A stretch of 64,000 nt of DNA from Lewinella sp038528965 (GCA_038528965.1 JBCBEC010000006.1:223587-287586), one strand, 5' to 3'; numbered from the stretch's first letter, positions 8,385-18,470 are shown. The notes: generated from the letters alone by a model not told the origin. Numbers and translations are program-made.

Positions 8385-9149
8385 TTAGCGGGTAAGGTGG
8401 GTAGCAAATCCATTAGTAAGACTTGAGATATTTCCAACGTAAACCGAACTAACACCTTTGCGTAAAGCAGCAAAGGCGTTGTCTAACTTAGGTAACATCC
8501 CGGAGTGGACAATGCCTTTTTCTTTTAGTTCTTGATACTGGGCGGTATTAATTTCCTCAATAACCGACTCATCTTTATCCGCATCTAATAATACGCCAGG
8601 CTTTTCAAAGCAGTATTGCAGGACGACCTGATACCTATCGGCCATAGCGGTGGCAATTGATGCTGCAATTGTATCCGCATTTGTATTCAGCAATTGCCCT
8701 TGCTTATCGTGCGTAATGGCACAGCAAACTGGACGAAAGCCCGCCTCAAGTAGCGCCGCATAACCATTTGCATTCACTTCATCAACATCTCCCGCAAAAC
8801 CGTAATCAATGTCCTTAACAATGCGCTTATGCGCACGAATGAGGTTTCCGTCAGCGCCGCTCAGACCAATAGCATTGCACGAACGGGCTTGCAAACCCGC
8901 CACCAGTTGCTTATTCAACGAACCGGCATAGACCATTGTCACCACTTCCAAAGTGGCTTCATCGGTAATGCGGCGGCCATTAATCATTTGGGGTGTTTGC
9001 CCCATGGCTTTTAGTATTTCACTGGCGCGACGGCCACCGCCGTGCACCAGTATTGCGGGGCCTTCGAAACTCGCAAAAATATCTAGCGCACGGCCTAGTT
9101 GTTGTGAATCTGCCAGTACATTACCGCCAATTTTCAGAATATGTAGCAA
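8385..9149 (-). CDS. argB: Acetylglutamate kinase
   Basis: ArgB phosphorylates N-acetyl-L-glutamate (or the N-succinyl form in some Bacteroidota) in arginine synthesis. The 254-residue product has the amino-acid-kinase opening LHILKIGGNVL, the glycine-rich loop LVHGGGRRAS, and the substrate segment INGRRITDEATLEVV. The C-terminal block MLPKLDNAFAALRKGV is also typical. The short length is usual for this branch, without the N-terminal helix of arginine-sensitive enzymes. An argF'-type carbamoyltransferase gene lies 1.4 kb upstream on the same strand, with one unknown gene between. Confidence 0.93.
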   Translation of the reverse strand: MLHILKIGGNVLADSQQLGRALDIFASFEGPAILVHGGGRRASEILKAMGQTPQMINGRRITDEATLEVVTMVYAGSLNKQLVAGLQARSCNAIGLSGADGNLIRAHKRIVKDIDYGFAGDVDEVNANGYAALLEAGFRPVCCAITHDKQGQLLNTNADTIAASIATAMADRYQVVLQYCFEKPGVLLDADKDESVIEEINTAQYQELKEKGIVHSGMLPKLDNAFAALRKGVSSVYVGNISSLTNGFATHLTR

Positions 9150-9202
9150 AATGGGTACTTGTTTAGATCAATATCTTGTATTGCTCAAAACTACGGCTTA
9201 GT

Positions 9203-10411
9203 CTAATAACGGGCGCCTACAATCTCTAATAAGGTACGAGATTCCTGCGCTACAAAAATTTCTAACTCTTGGTTCAACAGAGCGGTAGAATAGTACTTAG
9301 CTGGTGCCGTCAGTTTTTTGATACCGTAGTGGTTCGACTTTAGTACCAGGTAAGCCGTACCAAATTCTTCTGTCATATCCTTGATACGCACTTTTATTTT
9401 AATTTTCTGACGGTTCTTCAAATCCCTTCTTATCCGCAGATAACTAGGAATGAATGCAATGGCGGAGATGACACCATATAAAACCAAGCAGATTATAAAG
9501 ACATTACCCATCAAGGCTGGCTGACCAGATAATACGGCTGTAACAATAAAGCCAAAGAGAAAAAATCCACCGACCATGAGGAGTTGCTTCGTGATTTCCT
9601 CGCGCGCGTCGTGTAATTTAAAGACATCCTGCGAACTCATTGGCTCAGCAGCAGTTTTGGTTTGTGCAGTACTTTTTGCCGTTTGACTTTGGAAAGTGTG
9701 TCGTTGTGATTCCTTCTGAAAGCTTGCTCCCGCAAAGTTTTGGCGAGTATCGGCAGTAGCCTTCTTAGCATACTCTCCCGTTGGAGAAGCTTTACGTTTT
9801 TCTAAATACGCTTCAATTTTCGCAAAGAGTGCCTCATTGGTGGGCGTTGGCTCTAGCGTTTTCTGATAATAAGCCAGGGTGTACAGCAAGGGATAATTCT
9901 CTTTATTCACCTCATTTTGGTGAATTTCCGCTTGCCATTCCATTTTATTGAATTTGCCGAAGTAAGTTTTCATGAGCTCCCCAAATAAAGACTGTTGCAC
10001 ATTTTTCGGCAGATACTCTGGCGACATGTTATAAAGGAAAGCCTTACCAAAAATCCGGCGTTTTGTTATTTCCTCTTCCCCCTGCACCTGGGAATGCATG
10101 ATCCAGGAGTAGAGACAAAAGCCAATTAGCGCCAAGCTCACCAAAATCAACAAGGTCTTTTGCACAGTACTCACTCCGTACAAGTTCGAAGACCACAGTA
10201 GCCCTGCAAGCCCCAACAAGCCAAAATGAATTTTTGCGTATGCGTGTAAAATGTCCTCCCCACTCAGTGGAATATTGATACCCAGGTTATCACTAATTTT
10301 GTAGTAGCAGCCCGTAGGAAATAGTGGCAGCCCGAGAATAAAGAAACGCGTCCGTAGACTTTGACCTTCATGGCCCTTGCGGCCGGGCATATTGATAATT
10401 CCAATTTTCAT
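9203..10411 (-). CDS. Unknown membrane protein between argB and argF'
   Basis: I do not recognise this 402-residue protein. The N-terminus has a compact motif (SLRTRFFILGLPLFPTGCYY). A pair of membrane segments follows near residues 65-105, then a soluble Lys/Gln-rich middle part with an amphipathic, possibly disordered stretch around residues 200-250. A second membrane pair (LLMVGGFFLFGFIVTAVL and VFIICLVLYGVISAIAFIP) lies near residues 275-330, and a short soluble tail follows. It sits between two arginine-synthesis genes on the same strand, 53 bp from argB, so co-transcription is possible. That alone does not give it a role in arginine synthesis. Confidence 0.75.
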   Translation of the reverse strand: MKIGIINMPGRKGHEGQSLRTRFFILGLPLFPTGCYYKISDNLGINIPLSGEDILHAYAKIHFGLLGLAGLLWSSNLYGVSTVQKTLLILVSLALIGFCLYSWIMHSQVQGEEEITKRRIFGKAFLYNMSPEYLPKNVQQSLFGELMKTYFGKFNKMEWQAEIHQNEVNKENYPLLYTLAYYQKTLEPTPTNEALFAKIEAYLEKRKASPTGEYAKKATADTRQNFAGASFQKESQRHTFQSQTAKSTAQTKTAAEPMSSQDVFKLHDAREEITKQLLMVGGFFLFGFIVTAVLSGQPALMGNVFIICLVLYGVISAIAFIPSYLRIRRDLKNRQKIKIKVRIKDMTEEFGTAYLVLKSNHYGIKKLTAPAKYYSTALLNQELEIFVAQESRTLLEIVGARY

Positions 10412-10591
10412 AATCGTAGTCCGTGGTTACAATGTGCTATGGTGATCAACTTGCAAGCTTTTTACTTGCCTTACCCTACTTTATTGCAATTCTACCAAAA
10501 GGTAACCGTACGGCGAGTCAAAAAGTGTTTTTTTCAACTAGAGCCCCCATATTGAGTGTACATATCGTCGTGTAATACTGAGTAAGCCTAG

Positions 10592-11530
10592 CTACCGCAA
10601 AAGTCGTTGCAGTACCGCCTGAGCCGCATACAAACGATTGCCGGCCTGCGGCAAAACCAGCGATTGCGGACTATCAATCACCGCATCACTCACCACTACA
10701 TTACGGCGTACGGGTAGGCAATGCATAAAGTGGGCCTCATTCGTCAACTTCATCTTCTCGGCTGTGATTTGCCAATCCGCTTCCACCCCCAGGCGTTGGC
10801 CGTAAGGCTGTACCGCCGACCAGTTCTTGGCGTAAATAAAGTCTGCCCCTGCAAAAGCCTCCGCCTGATCGTAAAGCACTGGTGTATCGGCCACAAATGC
10901 TGGATCCAATTCATAGCCTTGCGGATGGGTAAGCACTAAATCAACCGGAGCCTGCTGCATCCACTCCAAAAAGGAATTGGAAACAGCTTGTGGCAGTGTA
11001 CGAGGGTGTGGTGCCCAGGTGAGTACTACCCTGGGGCGTTCCACCTTTTTGTACTCCTCAATTGTGACCCAATCTGCCAAGCTCTGCAGCGGGTGGCGGA
11101 TGGCCGACTCCAAACTCACCACTGGCACCGAAGCGTACTGCACAAAGGCTTGCATGATTTCATCGGCGTAGTCCTTTTCCTTGTCCTCCAAGCCGGGGAA
11201 TGAACGTACAGCTAGAATATCCGCGTACTGGCTCATCACTCCTGCGGCCTCGCGGACATGCTCTGCAGTGCCACCGTTCATAACGGTACCATCCGCAAAC
11301 TCCAGCTTCCAGCCATCGGCGACGTTGAGGGTCATGACGTTGCAGCCCAGATTCTTAGCAGCCAATTCAGTACTGAGGCGCGTGCGCAGACTTGGGTTGA
11401 AGAAAACGAGAATAACCGTTCTGTTACGCCCAAGGTCTACATAGGCATGAGGATCTTGTTTAATGGCCAAGGCTTCCTGCACCAATTGAGCGGGATCAGC
11501 TACATCATGTACGCGAGTGAACTGCTGCAT
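10592..11530 (-). CDS. argF': N-acetyl/N-succinyl-ornithine carbamoyltransferase
   Basis: This 312-residue transcarbamylase makes the acylated citrulline in the Bacteroidota arginine route. The carbamoyl-phosphate motif is FFNPSLRTRLS rather than the classic S-T-R-T-R form. The second signature, HCLPVRRN, is that of the acetyl/succinyl-ornithine branch. The residue before the Glu-His pair in the substrate loop (GGTAEHVREA) is Ala89. From memory this position is Pro in the B. fragilis succinyl enzyme and Glu in acetyl enzymes, so the acyl preference is open. It lies near argB on the same strand. Confidence 0.9.
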   Translation of the reverse strand: MQQFTRVHDVADPAQLVQEALAIKQDPHAYVDLGRNRTVILVFFNPSLRTRLSTELAAKNLGCNVMTLNVADGWKLEFADGTVMNGGTAEHVREAAGVMSQYADILAVRSFPGLEDKEKDYADEIMQAFVQYASVPVVSLESAIRHPLQSLADWVTIEEYKKVERPRVVLTWAPHPRTLPQAVSNSFLEWMQQAPVDLVLTHPQGYELDPAFVADTPVLYDQAEAFAGADFIYAKNWSAVQPYGQRLGVEADWQITAEKMKLTNEAHFMHCLPVRRNVVVSDAVIDSPQSLVLPQAGNRLYAAQAVLQRLLR

Positions 11531-11610
11531 TTTTTAGCTTTTACAGATGAAAGCGCAAGATAAGGGGTACCGCTTAAAGGATATAAATGCTTTCTACCCG
11601 TATGCTAAAA

Positions 11611-12723
11611 CTAATCCGCCGCCTTATTAATGAAATACTGCAAACCGATGTCAAAACCTAAACGGTAAAATTCCACTTCGGAGACATAAATCAAGTTAGG
11701 TCCAAGTTCGAAGGCGATATTAGGCGTAAGAAAAGTATTCAATCCAAAGCCTAAACCCAATTGGTAACTACTGGTGCTCGTTTCCTCAGCGAAGCCTACC
11801 GGGATATCAGATTGGAAGCGAATTTCTTCAAACTGAAAGCCTGCGCCCCCGGCAATAAACCACTGTTGCCTACTGCCCGTTTCCGAAAGGTAAAAGCGCA
11901 CTTGCGGACTGAGCGTGATATTAGAATTGGTTAATCGTTGCCGACCATTAGCAAATTTAGCACGTAAAAAATCAAACGTAACACCAGCCCCTACCGCCAG
12001 ATAATCCCCGACAAAATAATAAGCATTAGGACTAAGAGAAAAACTCAAACGGCCATCTTCGACAGGTTCCCAACTGAAACCAGAGGCTGTGCCTCCAATC
12101 ATCCACGAACCAGCTTTGAAGCCTGCTTGAGCCGCTTTACGACCAGCCCACTGGTCTTGCTGCAGGTAAATACCTAAGGTTGTACCCGCAAAAATCCGTA
12201 ATGGTACATCCAATTCTCCCTGCAAATCATCATTACGTAGCCCCAAAAAAGCATCAAGCGCCATACCCTCACCCAAACGATGTGTTATGCCAACACTAAG
12301 GTCGGCTCCCAAATCATACTCGGATTCTCCATCAAAAAAACTACCAATCACATCAAATTGAAGCTGGCTGAAGAAGTAGGTGTTACTGGCCTGCGGATTA
12401 AAATAATAGCGTGCGAAGGGTACCAGTGCCAGCACGGTAAAATCAAAATCAAAATCGGACTGGTACGCCCCCAGAAACCCTCCACCTACTAGCAAATGGT
12501 CCGAAACAAACACCCCATATTCCGGGAAAACAGACGCCGAGAACGCCTCTGAATCAGGCGACAACAAAAGGGATGCTCCTCCTAGGTCGCCATTGTTCGT
12601 GAGATAATCTTCGAGTAGACCAAAGTTCTGGATGGTAGAATTAAAATACTTTCCTCCTTTCTGTAGCTGAGCATGTAAGGACAAGGAAAAGAGTAGTAAC
12701 AGAGAGATTGTAATTGTGCGCAT
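11611..12723 (-). CDS. Outer-membrane beta-barrel protein
   Basis: The 370-residue product starts with a clear signal peptide (MRTITISLLLLFSLSLHAQ). It then shows alternating hydrophobic/polar strands with aromatic girdles, such as YYFNPQASNTYFFSQLQF and AYYFVGDYLAVGAGVTFDF. The C-terminal strand GFDIGLQYFINKAAD suits an outer-membrane barrel. Two halves with similar wording suggest an internal duplication of a porin-like unit of about 170 residues. No transport substrate can be assigned. It lies between argF' and the type IX-secreted propeller protein, both on the same strand. Confidence 0.75.
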   Translation of the reverse strand: MRTITISLLLLFSLSLHAQLQKGGKYFNSTIQNFGLLEDYLTNNGDLGGASLLLSPDSEAFSASVFPEYGVFVSDHLLVGGGFLGAYQSDFDFDFTVLALVPFARYYFNPQASNTYFFSQLQFDVIGSFFDGESEYDLGADLSVGITHRLGEGMALDAFLGLRNDDLQGELDVPLRIFAGTTLGIYLQQDQWAGRKAAQAGFKAGSWMIGGTASGFSWEPVEDGRLSFSLSPNAYYFVGDYLAVGAGVTFDFLRAKFANGRQRLTNSNITLSPQVRFYLSETGSRQQWFIAGGAGFQFEEIRFQSDIPVGFAEETSTSSYQLGLGFGLNTFLTPNIAFELGPNLIYVSEVEFYRLGFDIGLQYFINKAAD

Positions 12724-12889
12724 ATCTATTCTTTTTACAAAAACAGTGCACTTACCATTTAGTTCTTTAGCAATTTTGGAGGAGCCACATCATTATGGAG
12801 CTTTTTACGTTCAAGAAAACTGGGTAGTACTACTACTCCCAAAATGCGTTAAGCTACAAGGCCCGCAATCTACGGAAGCACCAATGCTC

Positions 12890-15800
12890 CTACTGCACAA
12901 TCACGCTCCCCTGCCACCAGCGCTTTTGAGTTTCCAGTACCAGATAATATTGTCCTTTAGCTAAGCCAGTCGCTTGCACCTGATCTCCGGCCGGGTCAAA
13001 CTGCTCAATTTGGCGTATCAACTGCCCCAATGCGTCAAAGATCATAAGCATTCCGGGCCCCGCCTCACTCCCACTGAGCTGAAAGGCACCTCCACTGGGC
13101 ACTGGATTAGGCCAGCTTGTGAGCCTCGTGTCAGGAGCAGCAATGTTGCGCGTACGCGTGAAATCATCCACCGCAGTAGTGGCAATGTTGGTAATAATGG
13201 GAGGATTAAAATCGAAGAAGATAGCCGCCTGGTTGGGGATCGTATCACCCAGCATGAGTGACGGATCTACCTTGATTCGATAGGTGATAAACCCGTGGCT
13301 TTCTGCCTCATTACTGGTGCTATCTGGTAGTTGAATATTATCGAAAACAAATGATAATTCCTGGCTCGCGCTGCGCTCTACGGCAACGGGGTGGCTGGTT
13401 TCAATAGCGCGAATGCTGCTCATATTCAGACCATCCGCAATCTTATTGCGTACCACTACCCTATCGGCTGGATAGTTACCCGTATTTTGGAAACGGATAC
13501 GGTATTCCAGTTCAATTTCATTGGCTACCTGGGTGGGGTTAATTCGGTCCAGATCCACCTGAATGTCATTGGGGTCATAGGCACCGACCACGATATCTTC
13601 TAGCTCAGCAAAATTATTATCATCATTGGCGTCGGGCTCCGAAATTTCTGCGGTAAGCGAGCTTAAGACCTCATCTCCGAGAGGGGCAGATACGTCAAGC
13701 GTAAAGTCTACTACTATCGTTCCGCTGGCCAGTGGCGGCAGGCTTCCCAACTCAAAGTATAGTTGGTTATCCGATTGACTACTGGGCGTAAGTGAAGCCC
13801 CCTCAAATTGCAGAAAATCGTAGTAGTTCAGCTGTAGGTTGGCCGTGGCAACTGCCCTAGCAAAGTTTTGATACTTCAGGTAATAGCGCATCGGGAACCC
13901 GGGGCGGTGCACCCGATCAGTATGCAGGCTTACGCAGAAATCGATAAGGTCTTCCTCCAGTTGGAGCGCAAAATCCAGCGAACCGGCGTCGGCGGTATTA
14001 CGCTGAGCTGGCACGGATTCCAGATAGGGATTATCCAAATCAGGGCCGTAATCGCCATCGTTGACAAATAGCAGTTGGTATTGGCCTTCTTCGTTGGTAA
14101 AGGCCAGGTCGCTTTCGTCCGCTAAGATCAGCTTTACGTTTGGTAATAAGGGTTCACCAGCATTGAGCGTACCATTTGCGTTTTCGTCAAAAAAGACATT
14201 TCCAGTAATGGACCGCAGTTGGATATCAGATGCACCAAGTTCCCAGAAACCGTGACGCCCAGTACCCACAATAACACGGCCATCATAGAGGTCCAATTGG
14301 TGAATAACATCCGTAGGTAAACCATCGTTATAGACCGTCCAATTCAGCCCCTGATCCGCAGAAACTACGATGCCCACGTCGCGTAAAGCCATGATATGGA
14401 AGCCATCAATTTCTACGATATTTTTCACCCCTTGCGGTGCATTGGAATACGGCGCAATAATATCCGGTAAATCCGTAGCTGTTTCTTGCCAGGTATCGCC
14501 ATTATCATGACTCACGAAGAATTCTAGAAAGTCATCAGAGCCCCGGGCAAAAGTGAGGAACAAGGCACTAGGGGTACTATAGAAACGCATACTTCGCACC
14601 CCTATCCCAATCGGGAAGCTTTCTAAATTCAAGCCATCCGTTACTAATTCCCAGTTGACTTCGCCTTCGCGTAGGCGTTTAACTGTTTCCACTCCAGCGC
14701 TAAAAACAGTATTTCCGTGGCGCACGAAGTCGTAGATATTTTCACCATTGTCGGTTAGTTCCTGTACTGGATTCCAAGTGTTACCATTGTTATCAGAATA
14801 GACGTATCCTCCACCAGCAGGAAAATAAAAGAGCTTACCATCCGTATAGCGCAAGTGGTCACTGACTAGCCAAGCGCCTTCCGTAGAACCACGGATAAAG
14901 GTAGAAGTACCATCAGGTGCAACCCGGTAGATCTCGTGCTTGTAGGGATTGCTGGAAACCGTGTATTCGTTTACAAAGTAATATCCACCACCACTAACCA
15001 TTTCGTCTAGTGACAAATCTGCGATAGCGACATCGGTAGCGGTAATTTCGTCCTCACCCACATCCGCCAGACGTAGGCCGCGATCATTATAAAACAGCAG
15101 CTGATCCTCGACCAACTTGAAGTTGTAGATGTTCGCTCCTTGAATACCCGCCATGGCAGGGGTCACATTAAATCCGTAATCGGGCGATTGGTAAATTGCT
15201 TCCTGCTCCACCAAAAGAGCATCTGCTCCTGCCGGGAATAGTAAATCTGTGTAACTGGAATTTAGTGGAGATATTTTTGCCCACGTCATACCCTGATCCT
15301 CACTGGCGTAGATATCCCGCTGGTAAAGCGTATAGAGCCGATCCCCATCCGACCAAAAACCTTCGTTATCGGAACGAAAATCTGGAATAGAAGCAGAATT
15401 ATCCCAACTTGCTCCACCATCGGTACTGTAGAAAATACGGTCCTCAGGGACACCAACGAGCATCAGGTCTCCATCAACGTATATCTTGGGAAGTTGCCCA
15501 ACTTCTAAGTCAAAAGGCAGCTGCACCCAGTTTTGAAAGGAGCTATCGGACTGCCAAACAACATAATCGTTATCGGTCATGAAGAATAGTCCTCCAGCGA
15601 CCTGGAGTTGATTGGGGAAAAAAGGCAGGGTAGACGTGTTTTCCACGCCCCAGGTTTCGCCTAAATCAGAGGAAACAAAAACAACGGTTCCCGCCACCTG
15701 GTAGACGATGCTCTCGCCATTGTAGTGTAGATTACGGAATATACTACTACTCGCCCCGGGCTCAGAAAGTTCTCGCCAGTCATCACCGCTATTTTCACTG

Positions 15801-16099
15801 ATAAAAACGCTGTACTCATTCGTTTCTCGCGAACGAATACGACAGATCACCACGGAACCCACCGCACGAAGGGTTGATACAAAGCCGCGCTCGTAGCCCC
15901 CTCCGAATGCACTGGTCCAACTGGTCCCATTATTATCAGAATAGAAGAGGCCCGAATAGGTGGCCGCAAAAATGCGAGATTCCGATTGTACTAAATCACG
16001 AAATTGCGCACCCGAAGGGCTAGTAAGCGGTTGCCATTGAGCGAAAGCGAGCTGCGCAGAAAACAAAAGAATAGTCAGGGGTAATATTGCTAATTTCAT
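12890..16099 (-). CDS. Secreted BNR-type propeller protein with type IX sorting tail
   Basis: I chose the ATG at 16099, which places a signal peptide (MKLAILPLTILLFSAQLAFA) at the N-terminus; an upstream in-frame start at 16150 would bury it. The 1069-residue product holds many BNR/sialidase-like turns (DNGTSW, SGDDW, DLGETW, DGGASW, NNGNTW, DNGDTW, DQGLNW), indicating beta-propeller domains over the first 600 residues. An SdrD-B-like domain (GNVFFDENANGTLNAGEP) follows. Then comes a repeat-like Ig domain (YRIRFQNTGNYPADRVVVRN) and a C-terminal sorting domain beginning SWPNPVPSGGAFQL. It is probably exported by the Por system. No catalytic residues are evident, so binding or adhesion is only a guess. 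Confidence 0.87.
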   Translation of the reverse strand: MKLAILPLTILLFSAQLAFAQWQPLTSPSGAQFRDLVQSESRIFAATYSGLFYSDNNGTSWTSAFGGGYERGFVSTLRAVGSVVICRIRSRETNEYSVFISENSGDDWRELSEPGASSSIFRNLHYNGESIVYQVAGTVVFVSSDLGETWGVENTSTLPFFPNQLQVAGGLFFMTDNDYVVWQSDSSFQNWVQLPFDLEVGQLPKIYVDGDLMLVGVPEDRIFYSTDGGASWDNSASIPDFRSDNEGFWSDGDRLYTLYQRDIYASEDQGMTWAKISPLNSSYTDLLFPAGADALLVEQEAIYQSPDYGFNVTPAMAGIQGANIYNFKLVEDQLLFYNDRGLRLADVGEDEITATDVAIADLSLDEMVSGGGYYFVNEYTVSSNPYKHEIYRVAPDGTSTFIRGSTEGAWLVSDHLRYTDGKLFYFPAGGGYVYSDNNGNTWNPVQELTDNGENIYDFVRHGNTVFSAGVETVKRLREGEVNWELVTDGLNLESFPIGIGVRSMRFYSTPSALFLTFARGSDDFLEFFVSHDNGDTWQETATDLPDIIAPYSNAPQGVKNIVEIDGFHIMALRDVGIVVSADQGLNWTVYNDGLPTDVIHQLDLYDGRVIVGTGRHGFWELGASDIQLRSITGNVFFDENANGTLNAGEPLLPNVKLILADESDLAFTNEEGQYQLLFVNDGDYGPDLDNPYLESVPAQRNTADAGSLDFALQLEEDLIDFCVSLHTDRVHRPGFPMRYYLKYQNFARAVATANLQLNYYDFLQFEGASLTPSSQSDNQLYFELGSLPPLASGTIVVDFTLDVSAPLGDEVLSSLTAEISEPDANDDNNFAELEDIVVGAYDPNDIQVDLDRINPTQVANEIELEYRIRFQNTGNYPADRVVVRNKIADGLNMSSIRAIETSHPVAVERSASQELSFVFDNIQLPDSTSNEAESHGFITYRIKVDPSLMLGDTIPNQAAIFFDFNPPIITNIATTAVDDFTRTRNIAAPDTRLTSWPNPVPSGGAFQLSGSEAGPGMLMIFDALGQLIRQIEQFDPAGDQVQATGLAKGQYYLVLETQKRWWQGSVIVQ

Positions 16100-16220
16100 A
16101 CAGTTGGTGGTCAATAAGTATACAATAGCCTGTCTTCTATTGCCCAGCAAATGTAAAGGATAGCAACAAAACTGGAATTTTTAGCCGAATGCTTAACAAA
16201 AGGAGAAGATGAGCTAGTTT

Positions 16221-16646
16221 TTACTGCTGTAGCTGAACAGTGATTACTTCCTGTTCTTGCTCGGTTAAGCCGAGCCAGTTCATGGCCTTATCTAAATTGA
16301 CGAAGGGAATGATAGACAAGGCACGTTCCGAGCCGTGACGTGCGTAGGTACTGGCCTTTTGGAAATCTTCGAAACAATTCATCCCGGTATACAAGGCAAT
16401 TTTCATCCTATTGGTCTTCGCCCAATATTTATCCACCGCCTTAAAGGCCTCACCGACCTGTCTAACGTCCATGTTTTGCAAGGAAGCGCCGCTAATATCA
16501 GTCAAAGCCAATATACGGTCCACTTCCGGTGGTATGGTGCTAAGCCAATCATCGTCGTTGCTGATCAGCTCGCTTAGTTCCATTGTTCCAGTATACTTTT
16601 CAACAAGGACCGTTCCGTTTCTGTACTGCCACACTTGATAGGCCAT
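16221..16646 (-). CDS. SpoIIAA/STAS-like small protein
   Basis: With the ATG at 16646 the product is 141 residues (MAYQVWQYRNGTVLVEKYTG...). The pattern of an N-terminal beta strand pair, a helix (AFKAVDKYWAK) and a strand (RMKIALYTGMN) resembles the SpoIIAA-like/STAS-like family common in Bacteroidota. That family often has no known partner. The upstream extension to 16700 adds a hydrophobic stretch but lacks homologous features and is probably not translated. It stands alone between the propeller gene and the amine oxidase. Confidence 0.6.
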   Translation of the reverse strand: MAYQVWQYRNGTVLVEKYTGTMELSELISNDDDWLSTIPPEVDRILALTDISGASLQNMDVRQVGEAFKAVDKYWAKTNRMKIALYTGMNCFEDFQKASTYARHGSERALSIIPFVNLDKAMNWLGLTEQEQEVITVQLQQ

Positions 16647-16764
16647 AAGTAGCAATTTAGCTATTAAAAAATGCACAAGCACGCTATCACTACTAATCAA
16701 ATGTAGTAAATCTTAACGGAACACTTACATAATTTTCATATAAGTCAATTTCTTCAAGTCCGCT

Positions 16765-17937
16765 TTAGCCCACTAATTCCTCCGTTGCTCTCCTGGCGGA
16801 GCGCGCAGCGGCGTGTACACTCCCCCAGTCACTTCCGGTAGTATAGGCATCACCGGCAAAAAAGAGTTTATTATCCACCGACTCCCCTAGCGCCCTTAAC
16901 CTGCGCCAATCTTCCTGATCGTAGACGTACGCGCCTCCAATGTGGGGCTCGGCATTCCAATTTTGGAAGGTATGCTTGATATAATTAGTAGATGCTTGGC
17001 CATTGTAAATCTCGTCTAGCTCGTTGAGCATAAACTCAATCAAATCACTGTCATTGGCAGAGCGATCCAGATAAGGAGTGGCTCCAATTCCTACAGCAAA
17101 AAGGCCCATGATGTGCTCGGTAGTATCTTGCCCATAAGCAGCATCATAATACAGCTTCTGCCCTGCCGTTTCTGGGGTAATATCAAAGGCCGTAAATGCT
17201 GGATAGAAATTCTCCGAAAAAGCGATAAAAGCTTTGCATCCATCCCAAACCGTAACGTTCTCAATGGCCTCTTGCTTATCACCGCTCAGTGCTGGTTTAA
17301 AACGGATGGTCCCACGCTGCAGTATTTTCACCGGCACACTCACGATCACCCGATCAGCGGTGAATTCTTCGTCGGCAGTCTTGACAACAACCTGATCACC
17401 AGAATAATCAACAGACTCAATGACCTTGTTGTAGGCAATTTGTGAGGCGACTGAAGGAACAATGTACTCATCAAAAAAGTCGAACCAGGTGGCATTGACG
17501 AATTTCTGGTCAATGGTGAAGCCTACCTCCGCCAGGCTTACCTCTGCACCTTCGTACAAAGCGTAGTCCACACTTGGGTCATAGGGGGTGGTATTGATGT
17601 TCACTTGGATGGTATCGTCATTGACGATCTCATCAAAGACGCCGCGTTCCACGTGTAGCCATTCTGCTCCTAGCGGAATGGGGAAGCTAGCAAAATCGCG
17701 CGTTGTCTTCATCCGCCCGCCGTAGGTAGAAGAAGCTTCCAGTATTTGTACTTCTATCCCTTGCTGGGTCAATAAATAAGCGGAGGCCAAACCGGCCGCA
17801 CCCGCGCCAATAACGATCACCTTATTGATCGAGCCATTAGTCGTAATCGTTTCTTTTTCGCAGGAACTAAGCATCGCCTGGGCAGGGAAGCCTACACCTA
17901 GCACGCCACACATTTTGAGGAACTCTTTTCTAGTCAT
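16765..17937 (-). CDS. Flavin-containing amine oxidase, exported
   Basis: The 390-residue product has an N-terminal export signal with a lipobox-like end (MLSSC near residue 26). The dinucleotide fold follows: VIVIGAGAAGLASAYLL, then EASSTYGGRM, the GGRM motif of the monoamine-oxidase/phytoene-desaturase family. The C-terminal FAD segment is LFFAGDAYTTGSDWGSVHAAARSA. These features support an FAD-dependent amine oxidase at the cell envelope. The substrate is unknown. It is shorter than typical monoamine oxidases, mainly in the substrate domain. Confidence 0.85.
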   Translation of the reverse strand: MTRKEFLKMCGVLGVGFPAQAMLSSCEKETITTNGSINKVIVIGAGAAGLASAYLLTQQGIEVQILEASSTYGGRMKTTRDFASFPIPLGAEWLHVERGVFDEIVNDDTIQVNINTTPYDPSVDYALYEGAEVSLAEVGFTIDQKFVNATWFDFFDEYIVPSVASQIAYNKVIESVDYSGDQVVVKTADEEFTADRVIVSVPVKILQRGTIRFKPALSGDKQEAIENVTVWDGCKAFIAFSENFYPAFTAFDITPETAGQKLYYDAAYGQDTTEHIMGLFAVGIGATPYLDRSANDSDLIEFMLNELDEIYNGQASTNYIKHTFQNWNAEPHIGGAYVYDQEDWRRLRALGESVDNKLFFAGDAYTTGSDWGSVHAAARSARRATEELVG

Positions 17938-18080
17938 GTTTTTCGCAATTTCGAAGCTGCTAATATTACAAAACTAGTTTTGTAAATGAGTATGCACTCA
18001 TTTAATCCATTAGCGGCAACAATCACCTGATTACCGGTAAGGATTCACCCGATGAGTGGAAAACCTACTAATACACGCTG

Positions 18081-18470
18081 CTACACTATTCTGAATCTTT
18101 TGCTCTGGATCAGTCCAATCAGTAGAACAATCACGTATGCCCACAGTACCCAGGCGCCCAGCACAATGACTTGATCCACATTCAGGGTGGGAAAGACGAC
18201 CTCATGAAGTTTTACACAAAACACATCACCAAGCATACCGGGTACCGCCATCAGTACGCTACTGTTTAACAAATCACTACCCGAAAGTCGGTAATGATTG
18301 AACACCTGATTCATTAAGACATACAGCAAGGGAACAGTTGCCAGGAAGAAGCCTCCCATTAGCATCGTATTGTCAATTAGAAAAAAGGTATGACCAAAAA
18401 ACCGGAAACTTAGAGTAGCCAGAAACCAAACGGAAAAACCAAAAAGAAGGCTGAAAGATGGATAGTTCAT
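18081..18470 (-). CDS. DUF5367-like membrane protein
   Basis: The 129-residue product has four hydrophobic segments starting near residues 8, 35, 68 and 100. The central block (AVPGMLGDVFCVKLHEVVFP) resembles the DUF5367 family of small bacterial membrane proteins of unknown function. It lies just downstream, in the minus direction, of a decayed Crp/Fnr regulator remnant. The family call is from motif memory and moderate. Confidence 0.6.
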   Translation of the reverse strand: MNYPSFSLLFGFSVWFLATLSFRFFGHTFFLIDNTMLMGGFFLATVPLLYVLMNQVFNHYRLSGSDLLNSSVLMAVPGMLGDVFCVKLHEVVFPTLNVDQVIVLGAWVLWAYVIVLLIGLIQSKRFRIV

